Counted from the stretch's first letter, positions 7,652 to 18,260 are shown. The stretch is 64,000 bases of DNA from Roseivirga sp. (GCA_029262895.1 JAJCYM010000062.1:1-64000), one strand, 5' to 3'. The notes: generated by a model not told the origin, from the sequence alone. Made by a program: numbers and translations.

Positions 7652-10600
7652 TTATTGAGACAAACTAAAACGGATTCTTCCGCCAAAGGCCGTTCGTGCA
7701 TTTAAGAAGCTGGTAGACACGCGTGGTTCGTTCACATTCCGTTCAAAATAGAAGCTAATCTGAAGCTTTTCGCTGACGCTGTAGTCGATTGTCGGACTAA
7801 GCCTGAAGATCATTATCCCATCCGTTATCGTGCTGTTTTCACCTATTCTGTGCTGTACGGTTTTACTGTCGCGTATTACCAAACCCATGTTGAAACGGAG
7901 CTCGTTCGGTAATTTCTCCTTTCGTCCATTAATTCTAAATGGAATCTGGACCCCGGATTTTGCAAAGCCGATTTTGATATCAAGGTCTTTGGCTGACTGC
8001 GCGGTTACCTGAACATTGGAAAGGTTCAGTGCAATATTTCTCTCTTGGGAGTAATCTATCGAGAAGTCCCAATTGCTCTTAGTTCTAACTGTAATGCCGA
8101 TCAAGGGTGAGAACCTTTCTGATAATACCACCTGCTGAGCAATGTAAACGGGTACCAGGCTGCCGGCATCATTGAACTGGGAGGCCAATGGCGAACTGGA
8201 GATATTATTGTCAAGTGTGAAAATGTTGTTGTCGCGGGTTATGTCGTTGCTATAAAGCAATGAATTGGCATAATTACTCACATCAAACCGGCTTGAATAA
8301 GAATGATTGACGCTAATGGTTGAAAAGATTTTGGCGAGTGATGGTACCTTGGTTAGACCTCCATACCTGAGGCTCCAGTTCGGAATTGGGATTTTGGGAA
8401 AGGCGGTAAGCTTAACTTCGTCCGGAGAATTACCCGTATAGGCAGCTATAAAGGCCGGTATGGTGACTTCCTGTGCATTAATGTCGTATGTGCCAGCATC
8501 GTTGATGCCATCCAATCTGTTTTTAACGTTTGTTCTGAATTGCTCAAAATTTCTGAACAGTGAAGATTCGTTGCCGGCATCTTTTGTGAAGGCCGTTTTC
8601 ATCATAAAAAATGAAATGCCATAGCTACCTGACCGATTTGGGTTAACGCTTATAGTGGTACTACCTGGATCACTAGTTTCCCGCCTGAATATTTCCTGAT
8701 AATTCTGAGAATGTGACTTTCTGCCCGTGACAGTAAGCCTGAAGTCAGTAAAAGGTTCTACGGCCGCTGAGTACGTGAAGGTGGTGTTCTTGTCTTGAGC
8801 AAAGGGTGTAGTTAGGAAAGAACTGGTCGCAAAGAGGTTGTTTTCTGCAATTCTATGCCGAATGTTCGGATCCTGGCTACCAAACACAAAGCCCAGGCTC
8901 GGGTTGGAGAAGTCACGATCCAGTCCGAACAGGAAAACATTCTGGCTGTAGCCAGGAAGCAGAGTGCCCTGAGAAACATCATAATTGAATGTGATGTTTC
9001 TCACTGACATCAAGGCTCTCATTATCCCTTTAAGCAACTTTCTGTCTTCTATGGTTTTTTTGACTTCTGTAGTATCATTTGCTGCTCGGGCAGTGGGACG
9101 GGCTCTGGTTCTGTTTCGGGTAGGTGTATTTATTTTCTTTAGCACCCCAATCTTATTATAGAGCTTGACCAGATCAACTTTGCCTGTCAGGGTCACTTGA
9201 CGGTTGTTATTGATTACATGGCCAAGTGAATCGGCCTGTCCAATGGCTCCTGCCTTCCAGCCAAAATTGGCCGAATAGGTAAGGTCTGCATTGATCCAGT
9301 CGGTGATTGGAATTTTGTCAAATGGGAGGGTATAGTTCACATCAATTGACTGCCCAAAATCCCTGATTCTACCCATTCTCCAAAAATTCGAACGGACAGA
9401 ATCTTTTTTAACTTCTGTATCTAAATCGCCCTCGGGTTCGTCAATAATGGCCTGCGCATTGGCCCTGTAGTCAATTGTCAAGGCTCTGGTGAGGTTCCAG
9501 TTCACAGCATAACTTCTATCAAATAAGAAAGACTTTTCGAAATAAGGGTCTATTCCTTCAGTGGTGAGGTCCGAATTTCGTAGCTGCGTTTTTAAGAAAT
9601 TCCTGTTGACATTACCATTGATCACAATGGAATTCGGGATAGGGTTAAAATTGATGTCTTTAATCAACTTGAGAAAAGGTGAATCCAACCATTTCGCATT
9701 TTTAAATGGCTCAATAAACATCTCCTTAGGCTGGAAAGCATAATTGACAGCTCCCCTGTAATTTTTAAAGTCGTATGAGGCCGTATTGATGTTACTTCTG
9801 GTGACTTCATTATAGGCATAAGTAAAACTGAAATTTTCTATATCTATAGGAGTTGGTGCCTTAGTAGTGTTTGTTCTGCGTTTACGAATATTCGAGAAAT
9901 TAAAGCTCCTGCGACTTGATTGATCTATGACTTTGCTTCTATAGTCTTCGCGCGCAACCGGATCTTCAATTGCATTAAGTACATCATCCAGGGGAAGGTC
10001 AGGGTCAAGCGGATCAAATTGAGGAACAGCCCTGGAGTTTTCAAAACTGAAAAAGACGGGCAACTCCAGACCCCAGCGTTCAGGGAAAAACTTGTCTAAT
10101 TTAAGCCCGGTTGAAATGTCGTATTGCGTGGTGCGTTCTCTGTTTCTGTCAGAGATTTTATCGGAGATACCTCCGAAACCAATTGAAGAGTGTCGAATTG
10201 ATGCTGATATATTTCCGAGATCGGCCAGTTGTGCATCAAGTCTCGCGTTGGCTGCCCAACCCGATTTTGAATCGAAGTCGGTTACGCGAAGCTCATTGGC
10301 CCAAATACAAACTGTTTTGGACTGTTGATCTGGTGAACTTGGGTTTCGAATACCAATCATTAGGGTTTGCACGGTACTTAAATCCGGCCTTCCGACCACC
10401 GTCAGGTTATATCTGCCGACCTGTTGGCTAAAGGGCAAGCTGATATTGGTATTGGTTCTGTTCCGAGCTGATTTTAACTGATAAAGTTCACTGAAGGCCA
10501 AGTCAATTTCATTTTCTTCTGGCCAGATATCGCGTGCCGAGTTGGCCCCGACAGGAGACATGGTAAGTGGGACCTCAATCTCGTAGTAGTTCTCTGTAAA

Positions 10601-13600
10601 ATCGGTGCCTACTCGAAGGAATGCGGTGACTTCACCTGGATCCAAATCATCAGGACTGTCAGCGTGCAGGAACATCTTAATACGGCCATAGTTGACAAAA
10701 TCCTGGCCCACGTTTTTGAACACGGCCCTCGCATCCCGATCAATTAAATCTTCAACACATAGTTGGAGTGACTGCTCGTTTCTTCTTCTCTCAACGGTGG
10801 AAGTATTGTCTCTGTCTCTGATGATTCCGGGAGGCACAAAGTAAGGAGGCCTGCCTTCACTGCCCTGGCTATTTTCCTCGATGCCTACAACGGATACCGT
10901 AAAGTTCGGGTCAGAAGGCTCAGGAACCTCAAAAAGACCTTTTTCAAAAAGGCTTTCTGGAAATGTTCTCCACTGACTACCCACTAATCTTAAGTTCACA
11001 AACCTTAATACCACTGGTTGCTCAAATTCAGTAAGATACATCCGCATATATCGGATGGATTTAAATCCATTGATATTACCCTGAATATTGTCAGGCTTTC
11101 TCACCGGAATCCTGAACAGATACCAGCTTACTCTGTCTCCATTAATATCATCATTGGTGACCTTGTCTACGATGTTGTTTCTTCCAACTTCCATCTGGCC
11201 TGGTTTCAAGTCGATTTGGTACTCATAATATTCTTCTAAATCAGCCAGCGTGTTATCCCGGTTAAGGTCTTCATTATCTGGTAAATTAGTTGCGGAAGGG
11301 GTAAACAATTGGTTATTGTTTGTGAGTACAGGGCTGTTGCCTTCCATACCATTGAAATTCTTGTAGCGCTCCAGTATTTTGGCATCCGCAGCATCCAACT
11401 CCTCATTGAGGTAATACCTGAAGTTATCCCCGGATGGATCTGCCAGAATTCGCTCCCTGGCAGCGGCACTCAAATTCAAGCTATTGATGTAATTAGTGAA
11501 GAAGGTTAGTTCATCTGCACTTTTCAGTCCATCAAGTCCCACATCCTGGTTAGCTCTTGCGTTGGCCTGGTTGTCGAAAGCCGGATTTAAATAGGGCTGT
11601 CGGGTCACTCGGCCCCATTCATTTTCGACAACGTCATTGGCATCAGTAGAGCCATCAGCTGGTAATCCTTGTTCAAAAGCATGACGCTCGTCCACCATGA
11701 TGTCTTCTGAGATACTACCCAAATTGAAAATAAGCTTGCCCCCGGTAGTATTGGCCACAGGGTTGGCTGAACCATCGACTATAAGTCCATTCGGGTTACC
11801 AGGGGTTCCGTTTGTGCTATTGATGAATGGATCCATGACCCACATCTCAATATATTCCACGTTCGTTTTATCAAAATCAACTTCATTGGTTATGGCCCTT
11901 GTGATGGATCCAAAGTTGGACTTTGGATCGGGCAGGGTACCATCCGAATTCAGGTTGGTGTTGTAGTTGTACATTCCCCGTTCCGATGGAAAATAGGCGA
12001 TGTCGAAGGCAGGTTCATTAATGGCAATGACCTGCCTGTCACGTTTAATGACCTCTGTTTGCCCAACAGATCTGGTATAATGATTGTCAAGATCATCTTC
12101 TGTAATATTCGCTGGTTTCGCCCTTGAGTTGGTTCTGTAAAAAACATTATCAATCGAGTACCAGGCTATTTTAGCCCTCTTGTTATTCACCCCAAGCCTG
12201 TCCCCTGTTAAGTTGCTCTGGTCGAATCTATTGTCATTCGTTTTTGGAGTGGCTCCCAATTTCCAGCTCAAGGGGTTACCCAGGCTGAAAGGGGTTACCG
12301 TGGCTTCAAAATCGTCAATGTAAGAAGTGCCAACGCCTTGCACCTTGTTAGATGTTCCCGGTGATAGTTGAGCAAATTCACCAGAAAAGGTAACTGTGGA
12401 AGGTGCTTTGGTATCGATGAAGGGGAGGGCGTCCACCCATTTGGTGAGGAGTCTGGAATCATTGCTATAGTTGAGATCAACACCCCATATCGTGTTGCTT
12501 ACAGGTTCATTTCCAATACCGACTCTTGTAACCAACGGACGTTCATTCAAATGGAGCAACGTAGCCCCAATGTTGATTTTGTCATTGTAGATATAGTCGA
12601 ACCTGGTTCCGATTAAACTACGCGACTGGAAGTTGAATAGGTCTGCTTTTTCATAGGATACTCTTATCTTTTTACCTGAATTGAGAATGGATGGGTTGAT
12701 GATGTTCACCCGGCCCACTGAGTAATCAACGGTAAAATCCGGGCCTTCCTGAAGTGGCGTATTGCCCGCGTAAACTTGCACGCTTCCCTGAGCAATTTGG
12801 AAGGCGTTCAAATTGATTTCACTTGAAGAGCCTGCTTGAAAACTTCCCTTGATATAGAATTTATTTAACCTGGAAATGAGTTGTGCATCTGCGCGTGTGG
12901 TGGCATAGAGCGTGTCAAAAACATATTTATCTCTTAGAAATGTTTCTGCAGGGGTAAACTGCTTTCGGAGTTGCTCACCAAAGGGTTCAAGAAAAGGGAA
13001 GATCATGTAGCCTCTGTTGGGATTGATGGTAACATCTTCCACATAATCGAAATTGCCATCTTTTTGAGGGTCGTTATTTTGATTGAGCTTATCCAGTCCC
13101 ATTATTTCTATGAGCGGAATGTCCTTGGTGTGCTCTCCTTCATGAAGGCTTGGGTTATCCAAACCTGAATCATCGTCCCTATAAATTACCCGAAGCTGAA
13201 ACCCTTGCTGCTCTATTTGAGAGGCATTCAGGTCATAGATGTTCTTCATCATCAGATCCCAGGTGGGAACGCGCGTATTGATTTTACTTGGCCTAAGCAA
13301 CTTGAGGAAGATCACTTCATCTTCAGAGCGAGTTTGATAGTCTTCAGTGAGCTCTCCCACTTTATATCGTCTGCCCAGGTAATTATACTCGAATGCCACG
13401 GCCAATACTTCATCATTTTGAAGCTGCCGACTTAGAGAGACAAAACCCAGTTGTTTGTTAAAAGTATATTCGCTTGGGTCCAATTTTCTGGCACCGGTAA
13501 CACGTTCAAAATCCTGAGCCTTCTCAAAACCAAAACTAGACTCCAGTACTCCGCTTACCTGATCGGCTTGTCTAAGCCGTGGATCCGCCTCTAGGTTGGA

Positions 13601-14815
13601 AAAAAGATTATTGGCATCGTTGCTGGTTGGGCTACCCGGAGTCGCTCCACCAACGTTCGGATTGCCTTGCTGGAATATGACATCGCCCTCACCCAAATCC
13701 ATGAAGCCAGCAAAATTTCTTAAGGTCTGTGTATTATTCGACCTGTTCAATACATAAACCTCCACTCTTGAGATGTCTAAGCCTGAAATTACCTGCGGAA
13801 TACTTCTTAACCAGTTCTCGTAGTTCTGGCGGAAGAAATGGCCAAGGAAGTAATGTCTGTTTTCGTCATAGTCAGAGGCCCTGATTTCAAATTCATTGCG
13901 TTGAACGCCCCCTTCGATTTCGAGCGACTCTGTCTGACCACGCTGGGTCGAGGCCAGCGCTGTAACAAAGAGCTTTCCGAATTGCATTTGGGTTTTAAAA
14001 CCAAATAGGTTCTGTGCACCGGAAATCAGGCTGTTGGCTACAGGCATGCTCACATTACCCATCTCCACAGATTTGATAATGTCAGATTCCAATCCGGTAT
14101 AATCCACCTTGAGGGTATTTTCAAAGTCAAAAGAACTGTTGTTATCGAAATTGGCATTCAGTTGTAGCTTTTGACCGATGGAACCTTGCAAGCTCATGTT
14201 GATTTTCTGGTCAAATTCGAAGCCTCCATTCCTTTGTTGTCTGATAGGTACGGCAGGATTGTCTATTCGCTGAAACCGCCCTCCGAAATCCAGCTGAACA
14301 AAGCCGTTGGTGGTTATGAGAATCTGATCCCCTCCAAAAAGTCTGTCAAAGAAGGGACTTAATGCAATAGGAGGGATAAGCTGGCCTCTATTGGTCACAG
14401 CACTCTCACCATCCAGCGCAGCCGATTTCTCTCGTTGAAAGTTCCTGGTGTCCTCTCTTTCTCGGAATTTGCTGAACTCCAGAAAGGGTAGACTCACAGG
14501 TGCTTTGAAAAGCGTGCTTCCCAGCTGATCTGAGATGCTCATGTTTCTGGCCGTATCAAGTAGAAAATTTCGGTTCAGAAATTTTGGAGTACCAAATAGC
14601 AGCGGAGACCTGGGCACCCTGTTTGAAAATGGATCTCCGAAGCGATATTTTAAATTAAATATTGGATAAGGAGACTTGACATATTTTGTGGTGTCAGTCC
14701 TTGTTTGGGTGGTATCTTGACTCTGCTGGAAAAATGGAGTGGCCGCAACTTTTACTGTAAGTCCAAAAAATGCAATTACAGTAAAGAGTATTATATGCTT
14801 ATAGCGGGTAATCAA
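7652..14815 (-). CDS. sprA: SprA, type IX secretion outer-membrane translocon
   Basis: 2387 residues, the size expected for SprA/Sov. A signal peptide of about 25 residues precedes TPFFQQSQDTT. Recognisable family parts include the N-terminal KSPYPIFNLKYRFGDPFSN, repeated fibronectin-like and barrel segments (for example KINMSLQGSIGQKLQLNANF), and the C-terminal strand ending FGGRIRFSLSQ. SprA forms a very large single-chain beta-barrel through which folded T9SS cargo crosses the outer membrane, with PorV and plug partners. It starts 16 bases after ruvA ends and leads into gcvH, which suggests one operon. The frame is intact throughout. Cytophagales use this system for gliding and for exporting hydrolases. 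A candidate cargo-type sorting domain is at 51.6 kb. Confidence 0.95.
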   Translation of the reverse strand: MITRYKHIILFTVIAFFGLTVKVAATPFFQQSQDTTQTRTDTTKYVKSPYPIFNLKYRFGDPFSNRVPRSPLLFGTPKFLNRNFLLDTARNMSISDQLGSTLFKAPVSLPFLEFSKFREREDTRNFQREKSAALDGESAVTNRGQLIPPIALSPFFDRLFGGDQILITTNGFVQLDFGGRFQRIDNPAVPIRQQRNGGFEFDQKINMSLQGSIGQKLQLNANFDNNSSFDFENTLKVDYTGLESDIIKSVEMGNVSMPVANSLISGAQNLFGFKTQMQFGKLFVTALASTQRGQTESLEIEGGVQRNEFEIRASDYDENRHYFLGHFFRQNYENWLRSIPQVISGLDISRVEVYVLNRSNNTQTLRNFAGFMDLGEGDVIFQQGNPNVGGATPGSPTSNDANNLFSNLEADPRLRQADQVSGVLESSFGFEKAQDFERVTGARKLDPSEYTFNKQLGFVSLSRQLQNDEVLAVAFEYNYLGRRYKVGELTEDYQTRSEDEVIFLKLLRPSKINTRVPTWDLMMKNIYDLNASQIEQQGFQLRVIYRDDDSGLDNPSLHEGEHTKDIPLIEIMGLDKLNQNNDPQKDGNFDYVEDVTINPNRGYMIFPFLEPFGEQLRKQFTPAETFLRDKYVFDTLYATTRADAQLISRLNKFYIKGSFQAGSSSEINLNAFQIAQGSVQVYAGNTPLQEGPDFTVDYSVGRVNIINPSILNSGKKIRVSYEKADLFNFQSRSLIGTRFDYIYNDKINIGATLLHLNERPLVTRVGIGNEPVSNTIWGVDLNYSNDSRLLTKWVDALPFIDTKAPSTVTFSGEFAQLSPGTSNKVQGVGTSYIDDFEATVTPFSLGNPLSWKLGATPKTNDNRFDQSNLTGDRLGVNNKRAKIAWYSIDNVFYRTNSRAKPANITEDDLDNHYTRSVGQTEVIKRDRQVIAINEPAFDIAYFPSERGMYNYNTNLNSDGTLPDPKSNFGSITRAITNEVDFDKTNVEYIEMWVMDPFINSTNGTPGNPNGLIVDGSANPVANTTGGKLIFNLGSISEDIMVDERHAFEQGLPADGSTDANDVVENEWGRVTRQPYLNPAFDNQANARANQDVGLDGLKSADELTFFTNYINSLNLSAAARERILADPSGDNFRYYLNEELDAADAKILERYKNFNGMEGNSPVLTNNNQLFTPSATNLPDNEDLNRDNTLADLEEYYEYQIDLKPGQMEVGRNNIVDKVTNDDINGDRVSWYLFRIPVRKPDNIQGNINGFKSIRYMRMYLTEFEQPVVLRFVNLRLVGSQWRTFPESLFEKGLFEVPEPSDPNFTVSVVGIEENSQGSEGRPPYFVPPGIIRDRDNTSTVERRRNEQSLQLCVEDLIDRDARAVFKNVGQDFVNYGRIKMFLHADSPDDLDPGEVTAFLRVGTDFTENYYEIEVPLTMSPVGANSARDIWPEENEIDLAFSELYQLKSARNRTNTNISLPFSQQVGRYNLTVVGRPDLSTVQTLMIGIRNPSSPDQQSKTVCIWANELRVTDFDSKSGWAANARLDAQLADLGNISASIRHSSIGFGGISDKISDRNRERTTQYDISTGLKLDKFFPERWGLELPVFFSFENSRAVPQFDPLDPDLPLDDVLNAIEDPVAREDYRSKVIDQSSRRSFNFSNIRKRRTNTTKAPTPIDIENFSFTYAYNEVTRSNINTASYDFKNYRGAVNYAFQPKEMFIEPFKNAKWLDSPFLKLIKDINFNPIPNSIVINGNVNRNFLKTQLRNSDLTTEGIDPYFEKSFLFDRSYAVNWNLTRALTIDYRANAQAIIDEPEGDLDTEVKKDSVRSNFWRMGRIRDFGQSIDVNYTLPFDKIPITDWINADLTYSANFGWKAGAIGQADSLGHVINNNRQVTLTGKVDLVKLYNKIGVLKKINTPTRNRTRARPTARAANDTTEVKKTIEDRKLLKGIMRALMSVRNITFNYDVSQGTLLPGYSQNVFLFGLDRDFSNPSLGFVFGSQDPNIRHRIAENNLFATSSFLTTPFAQDKNTTFTYSAAVEPFTDFRLTVTGRKSHSQNYQEIFRRETSDPGSTTISVNPNRSGSYGISFFMMKTAFTKDAGNESSLFRNFEQFRTNVKNRLDGINDAGTYDINAQEVTIPAFIAAYTGNSPDEVKLTAFPKIPIPNWSLRYGGLTKVPSLAKIFSTISVNHSYSSRFDVSNYANSLLYSNDITRDNNIFTLDNNISSSPLASQFNDAGSLVPVYIAQQVVLSERFSPLIGITVRTKSNWDFSIDYSQERNIALNLSNVQVTAQSAKDLDIKIGFAKSGVQIPFRINGRKEKLPNELRFNMGLVIRDSKTVQHRIGENSTITDGIMIFRLSPTIDYSVSEKLQISFYFERNVNEPRVSTSFLNARTAFGGRIRFSLSQ

Positions 14816-14831
14816 TGTGAGCTGTGCTGTC

Positions 14832-15425
14832 TTAGGCCGATTTCAATGCTAATTTGATCAATTCTTCCAGCTTTATATGCTCGTCTGAATCTTTCAAAAT
14901 TTTATCAATACTCTTCTGGGCTGCAGCTTTGTTAATACCTAAAGTAATCAACGCACTCAATGCCTCATTTCTTATAGAATTTTTTGGTCCAGACGAAATA
15001 ATTGTATCCATGCCCCCATGTGAGTCTTTACCAATTTTATCTTTCAGCTCAAGAATGATCCTTTGAGCGGTCTTTCCTCCTATGCCTTTCACCCTCTGGA
15101 TTGTGGCAACGTCCTCACCTAAGATGGCTTGTTCTACCTCCTCAGGAGATAGTGATGAGAGCACCATAAGACCTGTTGATGGGCCGACTCCTGAAATAGA
15201 AATTAAGTGCATAAACAGCGCTTTTTCGCGCTCTTCAGCAAAACCGAAGAGGGTATGCGCATCCTCTTTGATGTGTAAATAGGTGTGCAATTTGCACTGC
15301 TCTTCATCCTTAATTTTTGAGAAAGTATTTAATGAGATTTTGATCTCATAACCCACTCCCTGTATATCGATAATCACGAAAGTGGGGTCTTTTTGGACGA
15401 GGCGTCCTCGGATGAAAGCAATCAT
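14832..15425 (-). CDS. ruvA: Holliday junction branch migration protein RuvA
   Basis: 197 residues, a normal length. N-terminal OB-fold (MIAFIRGRLVQKDPTFVII), two helix-hairpin-helix motifs in the middle (LISISGVGPSTGLMVLSSL and VKGIGGKTAQRIILELKDK), and a C-terminal three-helix domain that contacts RuvB (about 150-197). RuvA tetramers bind four-way junctions and load RuvB. ruvB and ruvC are not in the window. It precedes sprA by 16 bases, so sprA is probably expressed partly from the ruvA promoter. Confidence 0.95.
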   Translation of the reverse strand: MIAFIRGRLVQKDPTFVIIDIQGVGYEIKISLNTFSKIKDEEQCKLHTYLHIKEDAHTLFGFAEEREKALFMHLISISGVGPSTGLMVLSSLSPEEVEQAILGEDVATIQRVKGIGGKTAQRIILELKDKIGKDSHGGMDTIISSGPKNSIRNEALSALITLGINKAAAQKSIDKILKDSDEHIKLEELIKLALKSA

Positions 15426-15452
15426 TAGTAAATCTACTCAGGTTAAAGAAAA

Positions 15453-15468
15453 AGCAAGCGTTCTTGCT
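15453..15468 (-). terminator. Hairpin downstream of the DUF4837 gene
   Basis: On the minus strand AGCAAG, a four-base loop and CTTGCT are followed by TTTTC. It lies about 75 bases beyond the stop of the DUF4837 gene and just upstream of ruvA. A short stem, so only a modest candidate. Confidence 0.4.
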
Positions 15469-15498
15469 CTCGCTTAAAATTAAGAAGATTTAGCGGAA

Positions 15499-15522
15499 TG
15501 ATACCAAATCAATGATGAAATG
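15499..15522 (-). repeat. Dispersed 24-bp intergenic repeat, copy B
   Basis: Read on the minus strand it is CATTTCATCATT followed by GATTTGGTATCA, differing from copies at 4493-4516 and 18261-18284 at only a few bases each. It lies in the gap between ruvA and the DUF4837 gene. Confidence 0.5.
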
Positions 15523-15542
15523 CTATGACAGGTTTTTGAGTG

Positions 15543-16652
15543 TTAAAATAGGCTAGCCGTGCTTTGTGTTTTCTCAGCTCTGAAGGTGGTCAAAATCGAC
15601 TCCATTTCTCTGATTAATTCGCGGTGTTCTTCATTCGGGTGAATGACGAAACCTTCGATATAGTAAAGTCGGTTGGAGACTTCATCAACAAAAGTGTAGC
15701 TCACAAATGTACCTCCAACCGAATAGTTGTTGGTCTTCCATGCGCCTTTCGTTTCGACTGTATATTTTCCGTCAAAGCTGATGTCACGTTGAGATATAGG
15801 AACGAATTTTTCTTCAGTGGTCATGAAGGACTCGGGATTTTCAGGATCACCGAAAATGTAGTTTTTCCCTATTTCGTTTCTCAACTTGACAATGTTCTCG
15901 TGTTTAAATTCATCCTTGGACTCATAAGGTTTGAAATAAACCACCAGGTTTTTGCTGGGCCCTACACCAGGTAAGAAACGTACCCATGTAAAGTCATCCT
16001 CGAGCAATGCGAGTTCATATCCTGCAGGAATTTTAACGTTAAAGCCAAACTTCTTTTTCAATCGCTCTGAGATTTTTTTAGTTGCGGTAGAGGTTCTGAG
16101 GTCTTTTGCCAACCTTTCTTTCTCGGCAATGTTGAAGTAGTTCTGAATGATTGCTTTATTCTTAGAAAGGTTCTCCATTAGTGTGGCATCATCTTTTCCG
16201 AATAGGTGTAAAACCTTCTGTCTGCGAGCAAACTGGTCATTCTGAGTTCTCATGAATTGATCTGGGTCATTCAATACCATTTGTTTTGATTCTTCATTAA
16301 AAGTGTTCTGCAACCACTTATCTGCCGGTTGGTTTCCTTCGAATGAAGTGACGTACACTATGTTTTTGGCTAGTTTGAAAATTCTATTGAACTGGAAGGG
16401 CTCGATAATTCTTGTTGTAAAGTAAGGTTCTGTCCTTGTCAAACCTGGTACACTGGCGTGGAATACCTCTTTCAAGGCAATGCCTAGTTCACCGTCCCAC
16501 TTATCTTTATTGACAAGAATGACTATCTCACCATATTCTCCTGAAGCCTCTGGCAGCATGCCGGCATTTTCAGACTGTTCTTCTTTGGTCTCCAAGTTGC
16601 ATCCGAAAAGGCAAAGAGAGATGAAAATAGAAAAGACAAATTTCTTACTCAT
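15543..16652 (-). CDS. DUF4837 family lipoprotein
   Basis: 369 residues. The N-terminal signal MSKKFVFSIFISLCLFGCN is a type II (lipoprotein) signal with Cys18 as the acylation site. The mature part has the DUF4837 look: GEIVILVNKDKWDGELG near the start, EPYFTTRIIEPFQFN, and a C-terminal segment with GTFVSYTFVDE and YIEGFVIHPNEE. The family is widespread in Bacteroidota and has no known biochemical role. It lies between a lytic transglycosylase and ruvA/sprA, which suggests an envelope setting but not a mechanism. Confidence 0.8.
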   Translation of the reverse strand: MSKKFVFSIFISLCLFGCNLETKEEQSENAGMLPEASGEYGEIVILVNKDKWDGELGIALKEVFHASVPGLTRTEPYFTTRIIEPFQFNRIFKLAKNIVYVTSFEGNQPADKWLQNTFNEESKQMVLNDPDQFMRTQNDQFARRQKVLHLFGKDDATLMENLSKNKAIIQNYFNIAEKERLAKDLRTSTATKKISERLKKKFGFNVKIPAGYELALLEDDFTWVRFLPGVGPSKNLVVYFKPYESKDEFKHENIVKLRNEIGKNYIFGDPENPESFMTTEEKFVPISQRDISFDGKYTVETKGAWKTNNYSVGGTFVSYTFVDEVSNRLYYIEGFVIHPNEEHRELIREMESILTTFRAEKTQSTASLF

Positions 16653-16742
16653 AATCGTGTGGGTTAGAATCCTTTTTTCAAGGAAAATAATTTTGAAATG
16701 ATTCGCAAGAGAAATCTACTAAAACTTTAGTTGACAAGAGGT

Positions 16743-18119
16743 TTATCCAATTTTCAGAGAGGTGCCAGGCTTCAATCTATCGGATTTTAGATTGTTTAAC
16801 TGCTTGATTTTCTGAATTGTAAGTCCATTGTACATTCTGGAGATGTCCCAAAGTGTGTCACCGGATTGGACGATGTGTGTTTTGGAATTGGGAATGGGTT
16901 GATTTAATACAACCCGACCTCTGTTCCCAGAGTCTTCATAAAAATTTGGACCGGACCAAATTGTTAATCTCTGACCTACTCTAATCATAGATCCCTTGAT
17001 GTTATTCCATGACTTCAAATCTGTCAGGCGTACTTTGTGTTTCTGAGCAATGGTGCCCAACACGTCACCTCGTCTGACTCTATAGGTCACTTTTTCCCTA
17101 CCGAAGGTGCTACCTGGCATATTCTTAGCCATTTTCTCGAACTCAGTTTTGCCAGCTTCTGCTTTAGCCAGAATTTGTGTTGAGCGTTCATTGAACTGTT
17201 CAATCGTTGCCTTGGGCACTCTCAATTCAAAATTTTTGGCGGAAGCCGGAATTGCCCCTTTTTTGATCCCCGGATTGAGCTTCTTCAAATCTTCCAGACT
17301 CATACCACTTTCTTCTGCAAAAGCCTTTAGGTAAACAAACTGATTGGTTTTAACAATGTCATAGGGAATGGGATACTCCTGCTCCTCTACAAATAAATTA
17401 TGCTCATCAGCATACTCCATGGCATACATTATGGCTGCAAATTGTGGTACGTAAGATCTGGTTTCTCTGGGTAAATAGCGATAAACATCCCAGAAGTCCT
17501 TTTTATTTCCTGATCGTCTCATGGCTCTTTTGACATTGCCAATACCACTATTATAGGCTGCTAGAGTCATTTTCCAATCCTTGAAAACGCCATATAACCA
17601 TTTGATGTATTTACAGGCTGCTTCTGTAGACTTTTCAGGATCCATCCGCTCATCAATGTACCAATCGATTTTTAAGCCTTGTTCTCTTGCGGTAGGAGAC
17701 ATGAACTGCCAAAGGCCTACAGCCCGTGGGCCAGAAACCGCCTTAGGATTGAGGCCTGCTTCAATAATTGGCAAGTATTTTAACTCTGTTGGTAAACCAT
17801 ATTTCTTGAGGTATTTTTCAAATAGAGGTAGATAGACCTCTTGTCTCCTTATCATTTCGCGGGTGTAGTTGCGCTCGCGAACAGTGAAATAGTTAATAAA
17901 TGCTTTGACCCGCTCATTAAAAGCAATGTCTATTTGCTTGTCAAGCTTATTATATCTCCTTTCAAGTTCTTTGTAAGAAAAGTCCGGGGCGTAGTCGTAA
18001 GTGGGTTTTTTCTTTTCCAGAGTAATATCAGAAGGGTTTTGCGCATTAGTCTGGAAGACAAGAAGAATGGCGAATAGGAATAAACCCGTTTTCATATTTA
18101 GTCTGAGTGCCCTGATCAT
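16743..18119 (-). CDS. LysM lytic transglycosylase (MltD-like)
   Basis: About 450-458 residues; the start is either ATG 18119 or ATG 18095, the latter giving a cleaner signal peptide (MKTGLFLFAILLVFQTNAQ). The catalytic SLT domain spans about 100-260: ELKYLPIIEAGLNPKAVSG with the catalytic Glu, then AVGLWQFMSPTA and LAAYNSGIGNVKRA. The family's usual Glu-Ser after the catalytic residue is Glu-Ala here. Two LysM repeats close the protein (VRRGDVLGTIAQKHKV at about 355 and VQSGDTLWDISRMYNG at about 415) and bind peptidoglycan. It cleaves glycan strands to 1,6-anhydro products in the periplasm or at the outer membrane. Confidence 0.9.
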   Translation of the reverse strand: MIRALRLNMKTGLFLFAILLVFQTNAQNPSDITLEKKKPTYDYAPDFSYKELERRYNKLDKQIDIAFNERVKAFINYFTVRERNYTREMIRRQEVYLPLFEKYLKKYGLPTELKYLPIIEAGLNPKAVSGPRAVGLWQFMSPTAREQGLKIDWYIDERMDPEKSTEAACKYIKWLYGVFKDWKMTLAAYNSGIGNVKRAMRRSGNKKDFWDVYRYLPRETRSYVPQFAAIMYAMEYADEHNLFVEEQEYPIPYDIVKTNQFVYLKAFAEESGMSLEDLKKLNPGIKKGAIPASAKNFELRVPKATIEQFNERSTQILAKAEAGKTEFEKMAKNMPGSTFGREKVTYRVRRGDVLGTIAQKHKVRLTDLKSWNNIKGSMIRVGQRLTIWSGPNFYEDSGNRGRVVLNQPIPNSKTHIVQSGDTLWDISRMYNGLTIQKIKQLNNLKSDRLKPGTSLKIG

Positions 18120-18260
18120 TTTTAATTACCTGAAATTGCAAAAACTTTTAATTGGTAAAAAACCGTAAGTCAAAGATTTTACGATTTGGATGTACATCCC
18201 CTTATTTGTGGTAGGTTAAAATTGTTATAGGCTGATCGATTGTTGACATCGATAGCATAC

